A stretch of DNA of 64,000 nt from Blastopirellula retiformator (lineage in GTDB: Bacteria > Planctomycetota > Planctomycetia > Pirellulales > Pirellulaceae), in the NCBI RefSeq assembly GCF_007859755.1, contig NZ_SJPF01000002.1:267729-331728 (forward strand). The letters run 5' to 3'. The notes below the pieces were generated by a model. That model saw nothing but the letters and a program-made list of their open reading frames with translations, searched no databases and was not told the origin of the DNA. Made by a program: the position numbers and the translations under genes. Positions 53,551 to 60,576 of the stretch are shown piece after piece (the first letter of the stretch is position 1; each line of letters starts with the position of its first letter).

Positions 53551-54672
53551 TCAGCGGGCGTGCGGCGCCGAAGTCGCGATCGGGCTGGAGGGCGCTAGCG
53601 CCGTTAGGTGGGCGAGATGCGGGAACTGGCCGCGCGGCTTTTTGGGTGGGGGCGCTGTGCGTCGCAAGCGAAGTTGACCGCGCCGGATAGCGTCAGCCAG
53701 CGCCGCCGGAACGGCCGCCTCGGCGCAAATTAGGTTTGCGCGGCTGTTGGTGCATTTGGCCTGCATCACCTGTTGATTGGCGATCGCCTCGGCTCTTCTT
53801 TGTTCCGCCAAGGCGGCGGCGACGCGAAAATCGGCGTCGGCTCGATCGATCTGCAGTTGGGCGCCAATGTTGCGCTGGACGTCGATCTGGGCGATGTCGA
53901 TGGAAACGATGGAGAATGCCGTTTGCGCATCTAACTCTTGGGAGAAGACCATCCGGCTGATTAGCGCCGGATCGCGCAGCGGATCCGAGTAGCTTTGGCA
54001 CCCGCCAATTGCCGAAATCACTCCCTGCCCTACCCTTGCGATCACGGTCGACTCGGTCGCTCCGCCAATCAATTGCAGCAGATTCGTCCGCACGGTAACC
54101 AGAACGCAGACCTTGAGCTGGATGCCGTCTTGCGCCACGCAGTATAGCGCCTCGCTACCCGACTGATTGGGATCGGGACAGACGATGACTTTTGGGCGAA
54201 CGCTGGTCTGAACGGCGTCCAGAATGTCGCGACCGGCCAGGTCGATGGCGGCGGCAGTTTCCCAGTCGAGAGAGATGCCAGCTCGATCGGCGGCGATCAC
54301 CGCCAACGTGACGCGGCGGATGTTACCCCCGGCTAGGTACTGCGCTTCCAAGTCGCTGGTCGGGAGCGGCGGTAATCCCGATTGAATCGCCATGATCTTG
54401 CAGTCGACCACCTCTTGGGCGCTGACCTGTCGTAGAGACATAAACAATAGGTCGAGAAAACCAATGCGGGTTCCGGTTGCGTAGGCTTGAAGCCACAAGC
54501 GAAGCGGTTGCGCCAGTAGCCAAACCAGTCCGACCAGAACGAGAGTGACTGCGATGAGACTCCAGAATGTAATCAACTGGAAATCGTTTCGTATGCCGTG
54601 GGGAGAAGACCCGAATGACTTCCGGCGATGGAAAAGTCGGCGTGCGTGGTAAGGAGACAACTGGCGTCGCAT
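53551..54672 (-). CDS. floA: Flotillin-like FloA (SPFH/band 7) protein
   Basis: A 373-residue membrane protein. A hydrophobic N-terminal helix (FWSLIAVTLVLVGLVWLLA) precedes an SPFH domain with FloA signatures: LEAQYLAGGNIRRVTLAVIA, AAAIDLAGRDILDAVQTSV and IARVGQGVISAIGG. It continues into the IDIAQIDVQRNIGAQLQIDR segment and the Ala/Glu/Gln coiled coil. FloA proteins form oligomeric membrane microdomains. It is the last gene of a three-gene unit with a TPR protein and a protein of unknown function. Band-7 proteins have been linked by gene neighbourhood with RtcB RNA repair, which fits this locus. Confidence 0.85.
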   Translation of the reverse strand: MRRQLSPYHARRLFHRRKSFGSSPHGIRNDFQLITFWSLIAVTLVLVGLVWLLAQPLRLWLQAYATGTRIGFLDLLFMSLRQVSAQEVVDCKIMAIQSGLPPLPTSDLEAQYLAGGNIRRVTLAVIAADRAGISLDWETAAAIDLAGRDILDAVQTSVRPKVIVCPDPNQSGSEALYCVAQDGIQLKVCVLVTVRTNLLQLIGGATESTVIARVGQGVISAIGGCQSYSDPLRDPALISRMVFSQELDAQTAFSIVSIDIAQIDVQRNIGAQLQIDRADADFRVAAALAEQRRAEAIANQQVMQAKCTNSRANLICAEAAVPAALADAIRRGQLRLRRTAPPPKKPRGQFPHLAHLTALAPSSPIATSAPHAR

Positions 54673-54675
54673 CGT

Positions 54676-55011
54676 TTAAGCATTGCGTTTTCCCGTTCGC
54701 GACTGAATTTTGGCGAGCTTTCGTTTGGCGGCCGCTTTGACGTCCGCTTGAATTTCGTCCATGGATAGAACGGCGTTGAGATCATCGGCGCCATTCTTGG
54801 CCATTCCGGCGGCGACGTAGACGATGCCGCGATTGTAAAGAATCATTCCGCGCAAACTGGCGGGTCCGTCTGGCGCCTTCAGGGCCGACGTGTAATCGTC
54901 GATGGCGCCTTGATGATTTTTCAGCTTCGCTTTCGCCATCCCCCGTTTGTAAAGCGTGGTAGCGCGGTCGCGTTTTGAAAAACAGTTGGTGATCCAAGCG
55001 ATCGCATTCAT
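54676..55011 (-). CDS. TPR-like protein
   Basis: A 111-residue protein with tetratricopeptide-type helices (ATTLYKRGMAKAKLKNHQGA, then IDDYTSALKAP and MILYNRGIVYVAAGMAKNGA). The ATG has AAGGAG six bases upstream and overlaps the stop of the preceding gene. TPRs mediate protein contacts, so it may connect the FloA membrane protein to a partner. Confidence 0.72.
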   Translation of the reverse strand: MNAIAWITNCFSKRDRATTLYKRGMAKAKLKNHQGAIDDYTSALKAPDGPASLRGMILYNRGIVYVAAGMAKNGADDLNAVLSMDEIQADVKAAAKRKLAKIQSRTGKRNA

Positions 55012-55553
55012 TGGGAAGCTCCTTCTCGCACTCGTTTTCTTGGTTTCGACGTTCCCTTGGATCGGGGCGCCGTTTGGTATTGTTCGCACCGCTGCTGCAC
55101 TGTTCTAAAGAGTGCGCCGTCAATCGGTTCGTATCGCTCGGCGCGGACGAACCAAAACGCGAGACCGCCGCAGTTGTGTTTCGGAGTGCCGTCGCTTTGC
55201 GGAGCGCGCACGCCGAGCGATCCCTTCTTGCCCGTCTTCTTCCATCCACGCCGCTCCATGATCATTCGGACCAGCACGCCAATCGCCTGCCGGAGACGCA
55301 TCGAGCGGCTTGAATCGCCTTGGCCAAGAAAGCGATCAATTGCAGGCTGCGACTCCAACTCGCGGACGACGCCCGCCAACGCGGCTCGGTCGTGATGCAG
55401 TTCCGACTCTTCCATCCGGCGTTGGCGATCGGCGCTATTGAAAAACGCCAGCACCGCGTCAAACGTCTCGCTTGGATCATCCACGACGTCGGCAAACTTG
55501 GTTCCCTGACGATCCGCCAGGTAAACGTTGCGGGTAATTCGGATGGTCGGCAT
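55008..55553 (-). CDS. Hypothetical protein, first gene of the FloA unit
   Basis: A 181-residue soluble protein. N-terminal MPTIRITRNVYLADRQGTKF and a central helical segment of charged residues (RMEESELHHDRAALAGVVRE) are unlike any family I know. A C-terminal region contains GSLGVRAPQSDGTPKHNCGG. The start was chosen for GAGGCG just upstream and because the promoter at 55599-55627 lies 46 bp before it. Translational coupling with the TPR gene is evident from the 4-bp overlap. Confidence 0.6.
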   Translation of the reverse strand: MPTIRITRNVYLADRQGTKFADVVDDPSETFDAVLAFFNSADRQRRMEESELHHDRAALAGVVRELESQPAIDRFLGQGDSSRSMRLRQAIGVLVRMIMERRGWKKTGKKGSLGVRAPQSDGTPKHNCGGLAFWFVRAERYEPIDGALFRTVQQRCEQYQTAPRSKGTSKPRKRVREGASQ

Positions 55554-55598
55554 TTCGCCTCGCGGCCTGTAAAAACTACTGCTGTCGAAAAGATACCA

Positions 55599-55627
55599 AT
55601 TTATCAAGTACAAAAATTGTATGTCTA
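55599..55627 (-). promoter_or_regulatory. Promoter with operator-like dyad for the FloA unit
   Basis: On the minus strand TAGACA (-35) and ATAAAT (-10) are separated by exactly 17 bp. The spacer is a dyad TACAA-TTT-TTGTA (55609-55621), so a regulator bound there would block the promoter. The surrounding 60 bp are clearly AT-rich. Confidence 0.5.
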
Positions 55628-56003
55628 AATTTGGTCTGCGACTACGGAGAAACCCGAGGAATTGCGAGTTTCGACGTTGGCGGGCTGTTCCGGGGCGCTT
55701 GGCGCCGCAGGACGTTAGGCGCTGATTTAGCCGCAGTTTGCGCTCCGTTACGAAGAGGTCCCGATGAGTTATTAAGCAGGAACTGACGAATCGCCCCACT
55801 TTCGCCCTATCGGTAAACCTGCGGAACGCGTATACTATGTACAGTAGGTCTGTCGATCGTGACTACGCTTTCAACCCTTCTCCAAGGGCTGGTCCCGACG
55901 CTCTTTCGCCCGTCCCACTTGGCAGGTCGTATTGCGACCGCCTTCTTAATCTTTCGGGCGCGGCTTTACGCCATCCCGGTTTACTCAGTTCAGGAGAAAT
56001 ACG

Positions 56004-56303
56004 TTGGGTAAAAAGCTTTATTGCGGCAATCTCACTTACAATACGTGCAACGCCGATCTCGAGCGGCTCTTTGGCGAGTACGGCGTCGTGCGCGAAGCGC
56101 AAGTCATCGTCGACCGGGACACCGGGCGTAGCAAGGGTTTTGGCTTCATCGAAATGGAGTCGGACGAAGACGCGCATGCGGCCATCGCCGGTCTGAATGA
56201 ATTTGTACAAGACGGTCGCCCGTTGATCGTTAATGAAGCGAAGCCGCGCGAAAATCGCAGTGGCGGTAGCCGCAGCTTTAGCGGTGGCGGGCGCCGCTAC
56301 TAA
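56004..56303 (+). CDS. RRM-type RNA-binding protein
   Basis: A 99-residue glycine-rich RNA-binding protein. RNP2 is KLYCGNLTYNT and RNP1 is KGFGFIEM (residues about 50-57), so a single RRM is complete. The tail is Arg/Ser/Gly-rich (SGGSRSFSGGGRRY). The start is TTG preceded by AGGAG. Such RRM proteins in bacteria bind single-stranded RNA and often respond to cold. Its placement in this RNA-rich locus is suggestive but such genes occur elsewhere too. Confidence 0.85.
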   Translation: MGKKLYCGNLTYNTCNADLERLFGEYGVVREAQVIVDRDTGRSKGFGFIEMESDEDAHAAIAGLNEFVQDGRPLIVNEAKPRENRSGGSRSFSGGGRRY

Positions 56304-56400
56304 GCGACGCGGTCGATTCGTCGCAGAATCATTTGGATGGCATTGCGCCGCGCTTTCGTGGCAGGCGCAGGCCTTCTTTCTCGCTTTAGATCGGAGACGC

Positions 56401-56514
56401 GTGAGCAAAAACCGCAACACGATGGAAAAGAATCGTCGCGAGATCGAGAAACGAAGAAAAGCGGAAGAGAAACGGATGAAGCGGCGCGTACGTAAGGATT
56501 CGGCGGACGCTTGA
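56401..56514 (+). CDS. Very small basic helical protein
   Basis: Thirty-seven residues with a GTG start preceded by CGGAG. Almost entirely Lys, Arg and Glu (NRREIEKRRKAEEKRMKRR), predicted as one helix, possibly nucleic-acid binding. It sits 97 bp after the RRM gene. Low complexity makes this call uncertain. Confidence 0.35.
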   Translation: MSKNRNTMEKNRREIEKRRKAEEKRMKRRVRKDSADA

Positions 56515-56600
56515 GCGTTTCGCCTCGCTGATGCTCACCAAGGATTTTGGGTTTCATCAAGGATGATGTTCCGAGAACGCCAAGCGGAGGTTCAAGTACA

Positions 56601-56810
56601 TTGTCCCAATCAGAACAATCGGTCCTGAAGACATTTCGCAAGTTCTACATGAGCCCCGGCAAGATGCTCTGCTTCACCAGCGTCGAACTGGACGCCAAGA
56701 AGAGCGCTTTCGACAGCCTGGTCGACAAACGATATCTAATGCGCGAAAAATTCGCCGGCGCCTACTCGCTAACGAGTCGCGGATACCGGCGGATGCAGCA
56801 GTTCGCTTAA
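56601..56810 (+). CDS. Small winged-helix-like protein
   Basis: A 69-residue protein with TTG start and GGAGG about 10 bases upstream. SVELDAKKSAFDSLVDKRYL, then AYSLTSRGYRRMQQF has the pattern of a recognition helix and beta-wing, as in small MarR/PadR-like DNA-binding modules. Function and targets unknown. Confidence 0.45.
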   Translation: MSQSEQSVLKTFRKFYMSPGKMLCFTSVELDAKKSAFDSLVDKRYLMREKFAGAYSLTSRGYRRMQQFA

Positions 56811-56968
56811 GCGGCTGCTCTTCACCGCGACAGCGATAGCTGTGACATCTCTGCCAGCATATTGAGGCGGCCTGAGAGCGTTTCCAGCTTTAAAGAGAGC
56901 GGAATCATTCGCCAATCGCGTCTCCCGCGCTCCGTGCACGGTCGAGACGTGATTGATTGATGACGTGA

Positions 56969-58303
56969 CTACTTCAGCTCCTTCACCCGAATCCGCCGAT
57001 ATTCCATCTGCCCGCGGTCTCCTTCCAGGCCAATCGGTCCGGTTTCGGGCAACTGGAGCGCTTCTTCCAGCACTTCGCCATTGCAGGTGCAGTGGGCGAC
57101 GTTGTCTTTGACGGTGACGACCATCTCGTTCCACTCTTGCGGCTTGTAGTTTTTCAGTTCTTTGTAGGGCCCGGCCAGCGGATAGTCGCGGCATTGCAGC
57201 TGTGGGACTCGCAGGAAGACGCCGCTGTCGGCGTTGGGCGTGGCGCGGAACTCGAGCTTCAGGATGAAGTCGCTGGGGAACTCTTTGGTGGTCCAAAGCT
57301 GCTGAATGCGGCGACCTTCGGCCGGCGTCGTCACCGCCAAACGGTCGTTGATTGCGAGGTAGCGGCCATCGCTGCTTGCGGTCTTGCCATCGAAGACGAT
57401 GTCTTCCGCATAGGTCGGCCAGGCGAGCCCTTTCGGAAACTTTTTCCCTTCCGGCGTCTGCTTGAACATCCAGCCGGTCAGGTCTTTGCCATTGAACAGG
57501 CTGACGAAGCCGGGCTCGACTGCAAAGTTGTCAGGCTCGGTTTCCAGATAGCCGAGCGTCGCGAAGATTGGGCGAAGCGCGGCAGCCCACATGTCATAAC
57601 CAACTTTGTTGGGGTGGAGCAGATCGGGGAACTCGGCCGCTTTGGCGTTACCTTCCTTATCGGCGAACAACGTCCAGGTATCGAGCACCGTCACCTGCGG
57701 ATCGCCATGGACCGCTTCTTTGTAAAGCCGATTGACTTCTTTGATTTTGTCGGCCGGGCGGCTCTTGTTTTCGGAGCTGGGGAAGACTTCACAAACAATG
57801 ATCGGCATCTGAGGGTTGTGCTTCTTCAGCGCGGCGATGATTCGCTTGAAATTGGCGGCGATCGTCGCCGGCTCGTCCTGCTCTTCCAGGTCGTTGGTTC
57901 CCATTAACATTACGACGGCCTTGGGGTTGAGCGACAGCACATCCTCGTCCAGCCGCAAGAGCATACCGCGGGTGGTGTCGCCGCTGATGCCGCGATTGGC
58001 GACCTTCAGATCGCCAAAGCTGTTCCCGAGGCTGTCGCCCCAGCCTTGCGTGATCGAGTCACCCAAAAAGACGATGGCGCCTTGGTCGGCGTCGACCTGC
58101 GTGGCCCACTTGCTCCGCTTGTTCTTCCACAGATTACGGAACCAGTCGTAGCGGCGAATCGTCCCTTCGCCGGGCAGACCTTCGTCGGTCGCCGGGATTT
58201 CAAACTTGGCGTCGGTCGTCGCATCTTGGGCGAGCGAGACCAGGGAGATCGACAAAACCAGAGTCAAGGCGAGGAGACTGCGGAGAGATGGAGGGAAAGT
58301 CAT
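56969..58303 (-). CDS. Secreted SGNH hydrolase fused to DUF1080
   Basis: A 444-residue protein: signal peptide (LLALTLVLSISLVSLAQ), SGNH/GDSL hydrolase domain (block I IVFLGDSITQGWGD; block II NRGISGDT; block III MGTNDLEE; block V DLLHPNKVGYD) and a C-terminal DUF1080/3-keto-disaccharide hydrolase-type domain (GFVSLFNGKDLTGWMFKQ, then KLEFRATPNADSGVFLRVP). The fusion of an esterase with a glycan-acting domain is typical of planctomycete polysaccharide use. It faces away from the RNA locus and looks like an unrelated host gene. Confidence 0.85.
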   Translation of the reverse strand: MTFPPSLRSLLALTLVLSISLVSLAQDATTDAKFEIPATDEGLPGEGTIRRYDWFRNLWKNKRSKWATQVDADQGAIVFLGDSITQGWGDSLGNSFGDLKVANRGISGDTTRGMLLRLDEDVLSLNPKAVVMLMGTNDLEEQDEPATIAANFKRIIAALKKHNPQMPIIVCEVFPSSENKSRPADKIKEVNRLYKEAVHGDPQVTVLDTWTLFADKEGNAKAAEFPDLLHPNKVGYDMWAAALRPIFATLGYLETEPDNFAVEPGFVSLFNGKDLTGWMFKQTPEGKKFPKGLAWPTYAEDIVFDGKTASSDGRYLAINDRLAVTTPAEGRRIQQLWTTKEFPSDFILKLEFRATPNADSGVFLRVPQLQCRDYPLAGPYKELKNYKPQEWNEMVVTVKDNVAHCTCNGEVLEEALQLPETGPIGLEGDRGQMEYRRIRVKELK

Positions 58304-58544
58304 TCTTGATACCGTGATGGCTTTTTGGAAGCGAGGGGCGTTTGTTCGCGGCCCATTATAGTTGGGGTAAATTCGGGATGCACCACGCCGATTTACGTTT
58401 CTTCTCTCAAGATGCGCGAACCCTGTACGGTGGGGGCGTCTCTTCTTTCCTCAGAAGATGGGCAGCGCTGCTAATAGTCGGGCGGCGCGCCCAGTTTGGT
58501 AGCCAAGAAATGTGGTGCTGTTCTTCGGCGAGTTTTTCTATTCT

Positions 58545-58619
58545 GGCGTCTGTAGTGTATGCGGCATGCATGCCTGCATGTGAAGCGGGAGGTAAGGGGT
58601 CAACTCCCTTCGGACGCCC
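58545..58619 (+). tRNA. tRNA-His(GTG)
   Basis: Acceptor GGCGTCT/GGACGCC with discriminator C, as expected for histidine; anticodon stem CCTGC/GCGGG, loop ATGTGAA; T stem AAGGG/CCCTT. The D arm and the T loop (GTCAACT) depart from consensus. It lies 35 bp before the RNA ligase gene. Confidence 0.72.
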
Positions 58620-58654
58620 TTCTTTCCGTCCAATTCTTAGCCCAGGAGATGCCC

Positions 58655-59437
58655 ATGATGACAACCCGCGAGCTCGATCTGCGCCGACTCAACAGCGCGA
58701 CCAAATACCCGTCGATTCCGACCTACCACGCGCTCGGCGAGCGGGGTGTGCTGTTGGAGGACGCGGTGACGCTCGAGAGCGATTCGCTGATCGTGACCGA
58801 AAAGGTCGACGGCACGAACAGTCGCATCATCTTGATGCCCGATGGCTGTTACCTGATTGGTAGTCGCGAAGAGCTGCTGCACGCCAAGGACGACCTGGTC
58901 TTCAACCCGGCGCTCGGCATTGTCGAAACGCTGCGTGCGACCGCCGACCGAATCGTGGCTAGCTGCCCTACGCCGGAAGAGACCGTCACGACGGCTTATC
59001 TCGAAATCTATGGCGGCAAGACGACGGCGGCGGCCAAGCAGTACACCAGCCGCCGCGAATTCGGTTATCGCGTCTTCGACGTGAGCCGCGTGTCGCTGAG
59101 TCAACTCGATCAGGAGCCGAGTGCGATTGCGATCTGGCGCGAAAACGGCGGCCAGCAGTTCCTCGACGAAGGAACGCTAGCGGCAATGGCCGCGCAGATG
59201 GATTTGCCGCTGACGCCGCGGGTGGCGGTTGTCGACGGCATTCCTCGTTCGATTGCCGAGACGCATGACTGGCTGAAGACCAGTCTGCCCACCAGTTTGG
59301 TCAAGCTCGACGATGCGGCCGGCGGAACGCCGGAAGGTGTGGTCGCACGCACCAACGACCGTCGTCAAATCGTCAAGATTCGCTACGAGGACTACGAGCG
59401 AACGGCAAAGCGCCGCGCCAAGCAGCGAACGAGTTGA
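58655..59437 (+). CDS. Rnl2-like RNA ligase
   Basis: A 260-residue nucleotidyltransferase. Motif I is KVDGTNSR (adenylated Lys50), motif III EIYGGK, motif IV EGVVAR, motif V VKIR; the layout matches Rnl2-type RNA ligases that seal nicks with ATP. The ATG at 58655 was chosen for CAGGAG with correct spacing (an ATG at 58649 lies directly on it). It is preceded by tRNA-His and followed by a terminator and then six structured RNAs, TROVE and RtcB genes. This suggests a role in joining or repairing those RNAs or tRNAs. Confidence 0.82.
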   Translation: MMTTRELDLRRLNSATKYPSIPTYHALGERGVLLEDAVTLESDSLIVTEKVDGTNSRIILMPDGCYLIGSREELLHAKDDLVFNPALGIVETLRATADRIVASCPTPEETVTTAYLEIYGGKTTAAAKQYTSRREFGYRVFDVSRVSLSQLDQEPSAIAIWRENGGQQFLDEGTLAAMAAQMDLPLTPRVAVVDGIPRSIAETHDWLKTSLPTSLVKLDDAAGGTPEGVVARTNDRRQIVKIRYEDYERTAKRRAKQRTS

Positions 59438-59462
59438 TTCGTTCGCCAGTCGTTAAATCAAC

Positions 59463-59510
59463 GGTTCAGACATTTCCTCCCTTCGCGGGAAAATGTCTGA
59501 ACCTTCTTTT
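59463..59510 (+). terminator. Intrinsic terminator after RNA ligase
   Basis: GGTTCAGACATTT pairs perfectly with AAATGTCTGAACC around a CCC-TTCGC-GGG core; T-rich sequence follows. It separates the ligase transcript from the RNA array. Confidence 0.85.
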
Positions 59511-59532
59511 CGCAATCTCGTCTGTTTGATTA

Positions 59533-59612
59533 CCCAACTGTTTGCCAGGAGTACATCACCACCTTGTCCAGGTGGCGCGAAAGCGCCGATCTCTTGGCGT
59601 CCCTTCGTTGGG
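59533..59612 (+). ncRNA. Permuted tRNA/Y-RNA-like unit 1 (minimal)
   Basis: Outer helix P1 CCCAAC/GTTGGG (59533-59538, 59607-59612). Second helix P2 CCAGGAG/CTCTTGG (59545-59551, 59591-59597). Between them lie an anticodon-like hairpin CCACC-TTGTCCA-GGTGG and a GAAA-capped hairpin instead of a full tRNA body. It is the shortest unit and shares GAGTACAT and CCCTTC with the others. Confidence 0.65.
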
Positions 59613-59631
59613 CCTTTATTGCAACGAAACA

Positions 59632-59816
59632 CGTCCGACTGCCCACGGGGAGTCCATGACGGTCCTAAGGTAGCGATGTCGGGCGACCGACTAGTGAGCG
59701 GCGCCGGAGTCTCTTGATAGACAAAGGGGCCAGTCAACCGCCGGTCTTGCGCGAGTGCCGGTATGGGAAGGCCGATTTGGGTGAGAGCCCGTCTCTCTGT
59801 AACCCTTCGTCGGACG
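59632..59816 (+). ncRNA. Permuted tRNA/Y-RNA-like unit 2 (rRNA-like insert)
   Basis: P1 CGTCCGAC/GTCGGACG (59632-59639, 59809-59816), P2 ACGGGGAG/CTCTCTGT (59645-59652, 59793-59800), and the conserved TGCC, GAGTCCATG and AACCCTTC. The body is larger (about 140 nt). It contains GACGGTCCTAAGGTAGCGA, identical to a universally conserved 23S rRNA stretch. A D-arm-like segment GATTTGGGTGAGAGCC lies near the 3' side. No T arm is recognisable. Confidence 0.6.
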
Positions 59817-59831
59817 CTATTTGAAAACGCG

Positions 59832-59970
59832 AACTGACTGCCAACTGAGAATCCAAGAAACTTTGTGGCCGCAAGGCTATGCGGGTTCGAGTCCCGCCTA
59901 CGCGTTGAAAGACTCGTAGATGCGAACTGGAGAGCGACAGAGACGTTCTCAGTCAATCATTTCGTCAGTT
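59832..59970 (+). ncRNA. Permuted tRNA/Y-RNA-like unit 3 (Ser-type)
   Basis: P1 AACTGAC/GTCAGTT (59832-59838, 59964-59970); P2 ACTGAGAA/TTCTCAGT (59844-59851, 59946-59953). The tRNA 3' half comes first: anticodon-stem strand CTTTG (59861), long class II variable arm (GGCC-GCAA-GGCT), T arm GCGGG-TTCGAGT-CCCGC, acceptor strand CTACGCG (59898-59904). After a 7-nt linker the 5' half follows: acceptor strand CTCGTAG (59913-59919, six of seven pairs) and anticodon strand CAGAG (59938-59942, five pairs with CTTTG). The GAAA before CTTTG plus the long variable arm suggest a serine identity. Confidence 0.8.
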
Positions 59971-60000
59971 TTTTACCTATTGTGAAAGCGTTGAAGCTGA

Positions 60001-60135
60001 GGCTGACTGCCGAGTTGGAGTACATGTTAATTCGAAGGTTATTGGTTCGATTCCAATCGGCGTGTTTCTCGTACGCGTCGTAGCTCAATCAGGCAGAGCA
60101 TCGAGAAAAAACTCTGATTCACCCCTTCGTCAGCC
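60001..60135 (+). ncRNA. Permuted tRNA/Y-RNA-like unit 4 (Asn GTT)
   Basis: The clearest unit. P1 GGCTGAC/GTCAGCC (60001-60007, 60129-60135); P2 AGTTGGAG/CTCTGATT (60013-60020, 60112-60119). The 3' half: anticodon region TGTTAA (GTT at 60026-60028), TTCGA, variable AGGTT, T arm ATTGG-TTCGATT-CCAAT, acceptor strand CGGCGTG (60058-60064). A 9-nt linker (TTTCTCGTA) leads to the 5' half: acceptor strand CGCGTCG (60074-60080, seven pairs), TA, D arm GCTC-AATCAGGCA-GAGC, A, anticodon strand TCGAG (60101-60105, five pairs with TTCGA). Rejoined at the anticodon loop it is a canonical tRNA-Asn. Confidence 0.85.
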
Positions 60136-60148
60136 CTTTTATCGCACA

Positions 60149-60286
60149 TTCCCGACTGCCGTATCGGAGTCCATGGATTATGACCCCGGAGGTTGCGGGT
60201 TCGAGTCCCGCCGGCGCAATTTTTAATGATGTGGCGCCGTAGCTCAATGGCAGAGCGCCGTCTCTGATTCAATCCCTCGTCGGGAA
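60149..60286 (+). ncRNA. Permuted tRNA/Y-RNA-like unit 5
   Basis: P1 TTCCCGAC/GTCGGGAA (60149-60156, 60279-60286); P2 ATCGGAG/CTCTGAT (60163-60169, 60262-60268). The 3' half has variable AGGTT, T arm GCGGG-TTCGAGT-CCCGC and acceptor strand CGGCGCA (60212-60218). After a 14-nt linker comes the 5' half: GGCGCCG (60233-60239, six of seven pairs), TA and D arm GCTC-AATGGCA-GAGC. The anticodon stem pairs only partly (CCG with CGG), and the anticodon is unclear. Confidence 0.78.
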
Positions 60287-60384
60287 CCTTTTGTTTCGTG
60301 GGTGAGTCGTAGCGACTACAAGAATCTCGCCGCTAGACTCGAACCTTTCAGTGGCTCCATCCCACCTGTTCTTACCGGCACAAC

Positions 60385-60500
60385 GATCTGACTGCCGGTG
60401 CAGAGTACATGGTTGATAACCGTCAGGTTGAGCGGGTTCAAATCCCGCACCGCCCGCTTTTTTGTCTCGGGCGGTAGCTCTGTCCAATCTTCGTCAGATT
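60385..60500 (+). ncRNA. Permuted tRNA/Y-RNA-like unit 6 (Ile GAT-like, D arm lost)
   Basis: P1 ATCTGAC/GTCAGAT (60386-60392, 60493-60499); P2 GCAGAG/CTCTGT (60400-60405, 60478-60483). The 3' half: GGTTGATAACC (anticodon-like GAT), T arm GCGGG-TTCAAAT-CCCGC, acceptor strand ACCGCCC (60449-60455). The 5' half starts GGGCGGT (60469-60475, seven perfect pairs) but runs into P2 without a D arm. A run of seven T follows the unit, so the array transcript probably ends here. Confidence 0.75.
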
Positions 60501-60576
60501 CTTTTTTTCAAGGCTGCAGCGTTAGCTCGCGTTCTTTCAGGTTCGCGGCGGATACGCTCTCGCTGAGGAGGTCGTG

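Noticed and set aside
60074-60219. Units 4 to 6 read as ordinary tRNAs with short introns (5' half of one unit joined to the 3' half of the next)
   Set aside because: The acceptor and anticodon strands pair much better within a unit than with the next one. For example GGGCGGT pairs perfectly with ACCGCCC upstream in unit 6, and unit 5's GGCGCCG does not. The flanking helices P1 and P2 also close within each unit.
59533-60500. Group I intron in permuted orientation
   Set aside because: The flanks of each unit are only about 25-30 nt and contain no P3-P8 core, far too small for a self-splicing intron.
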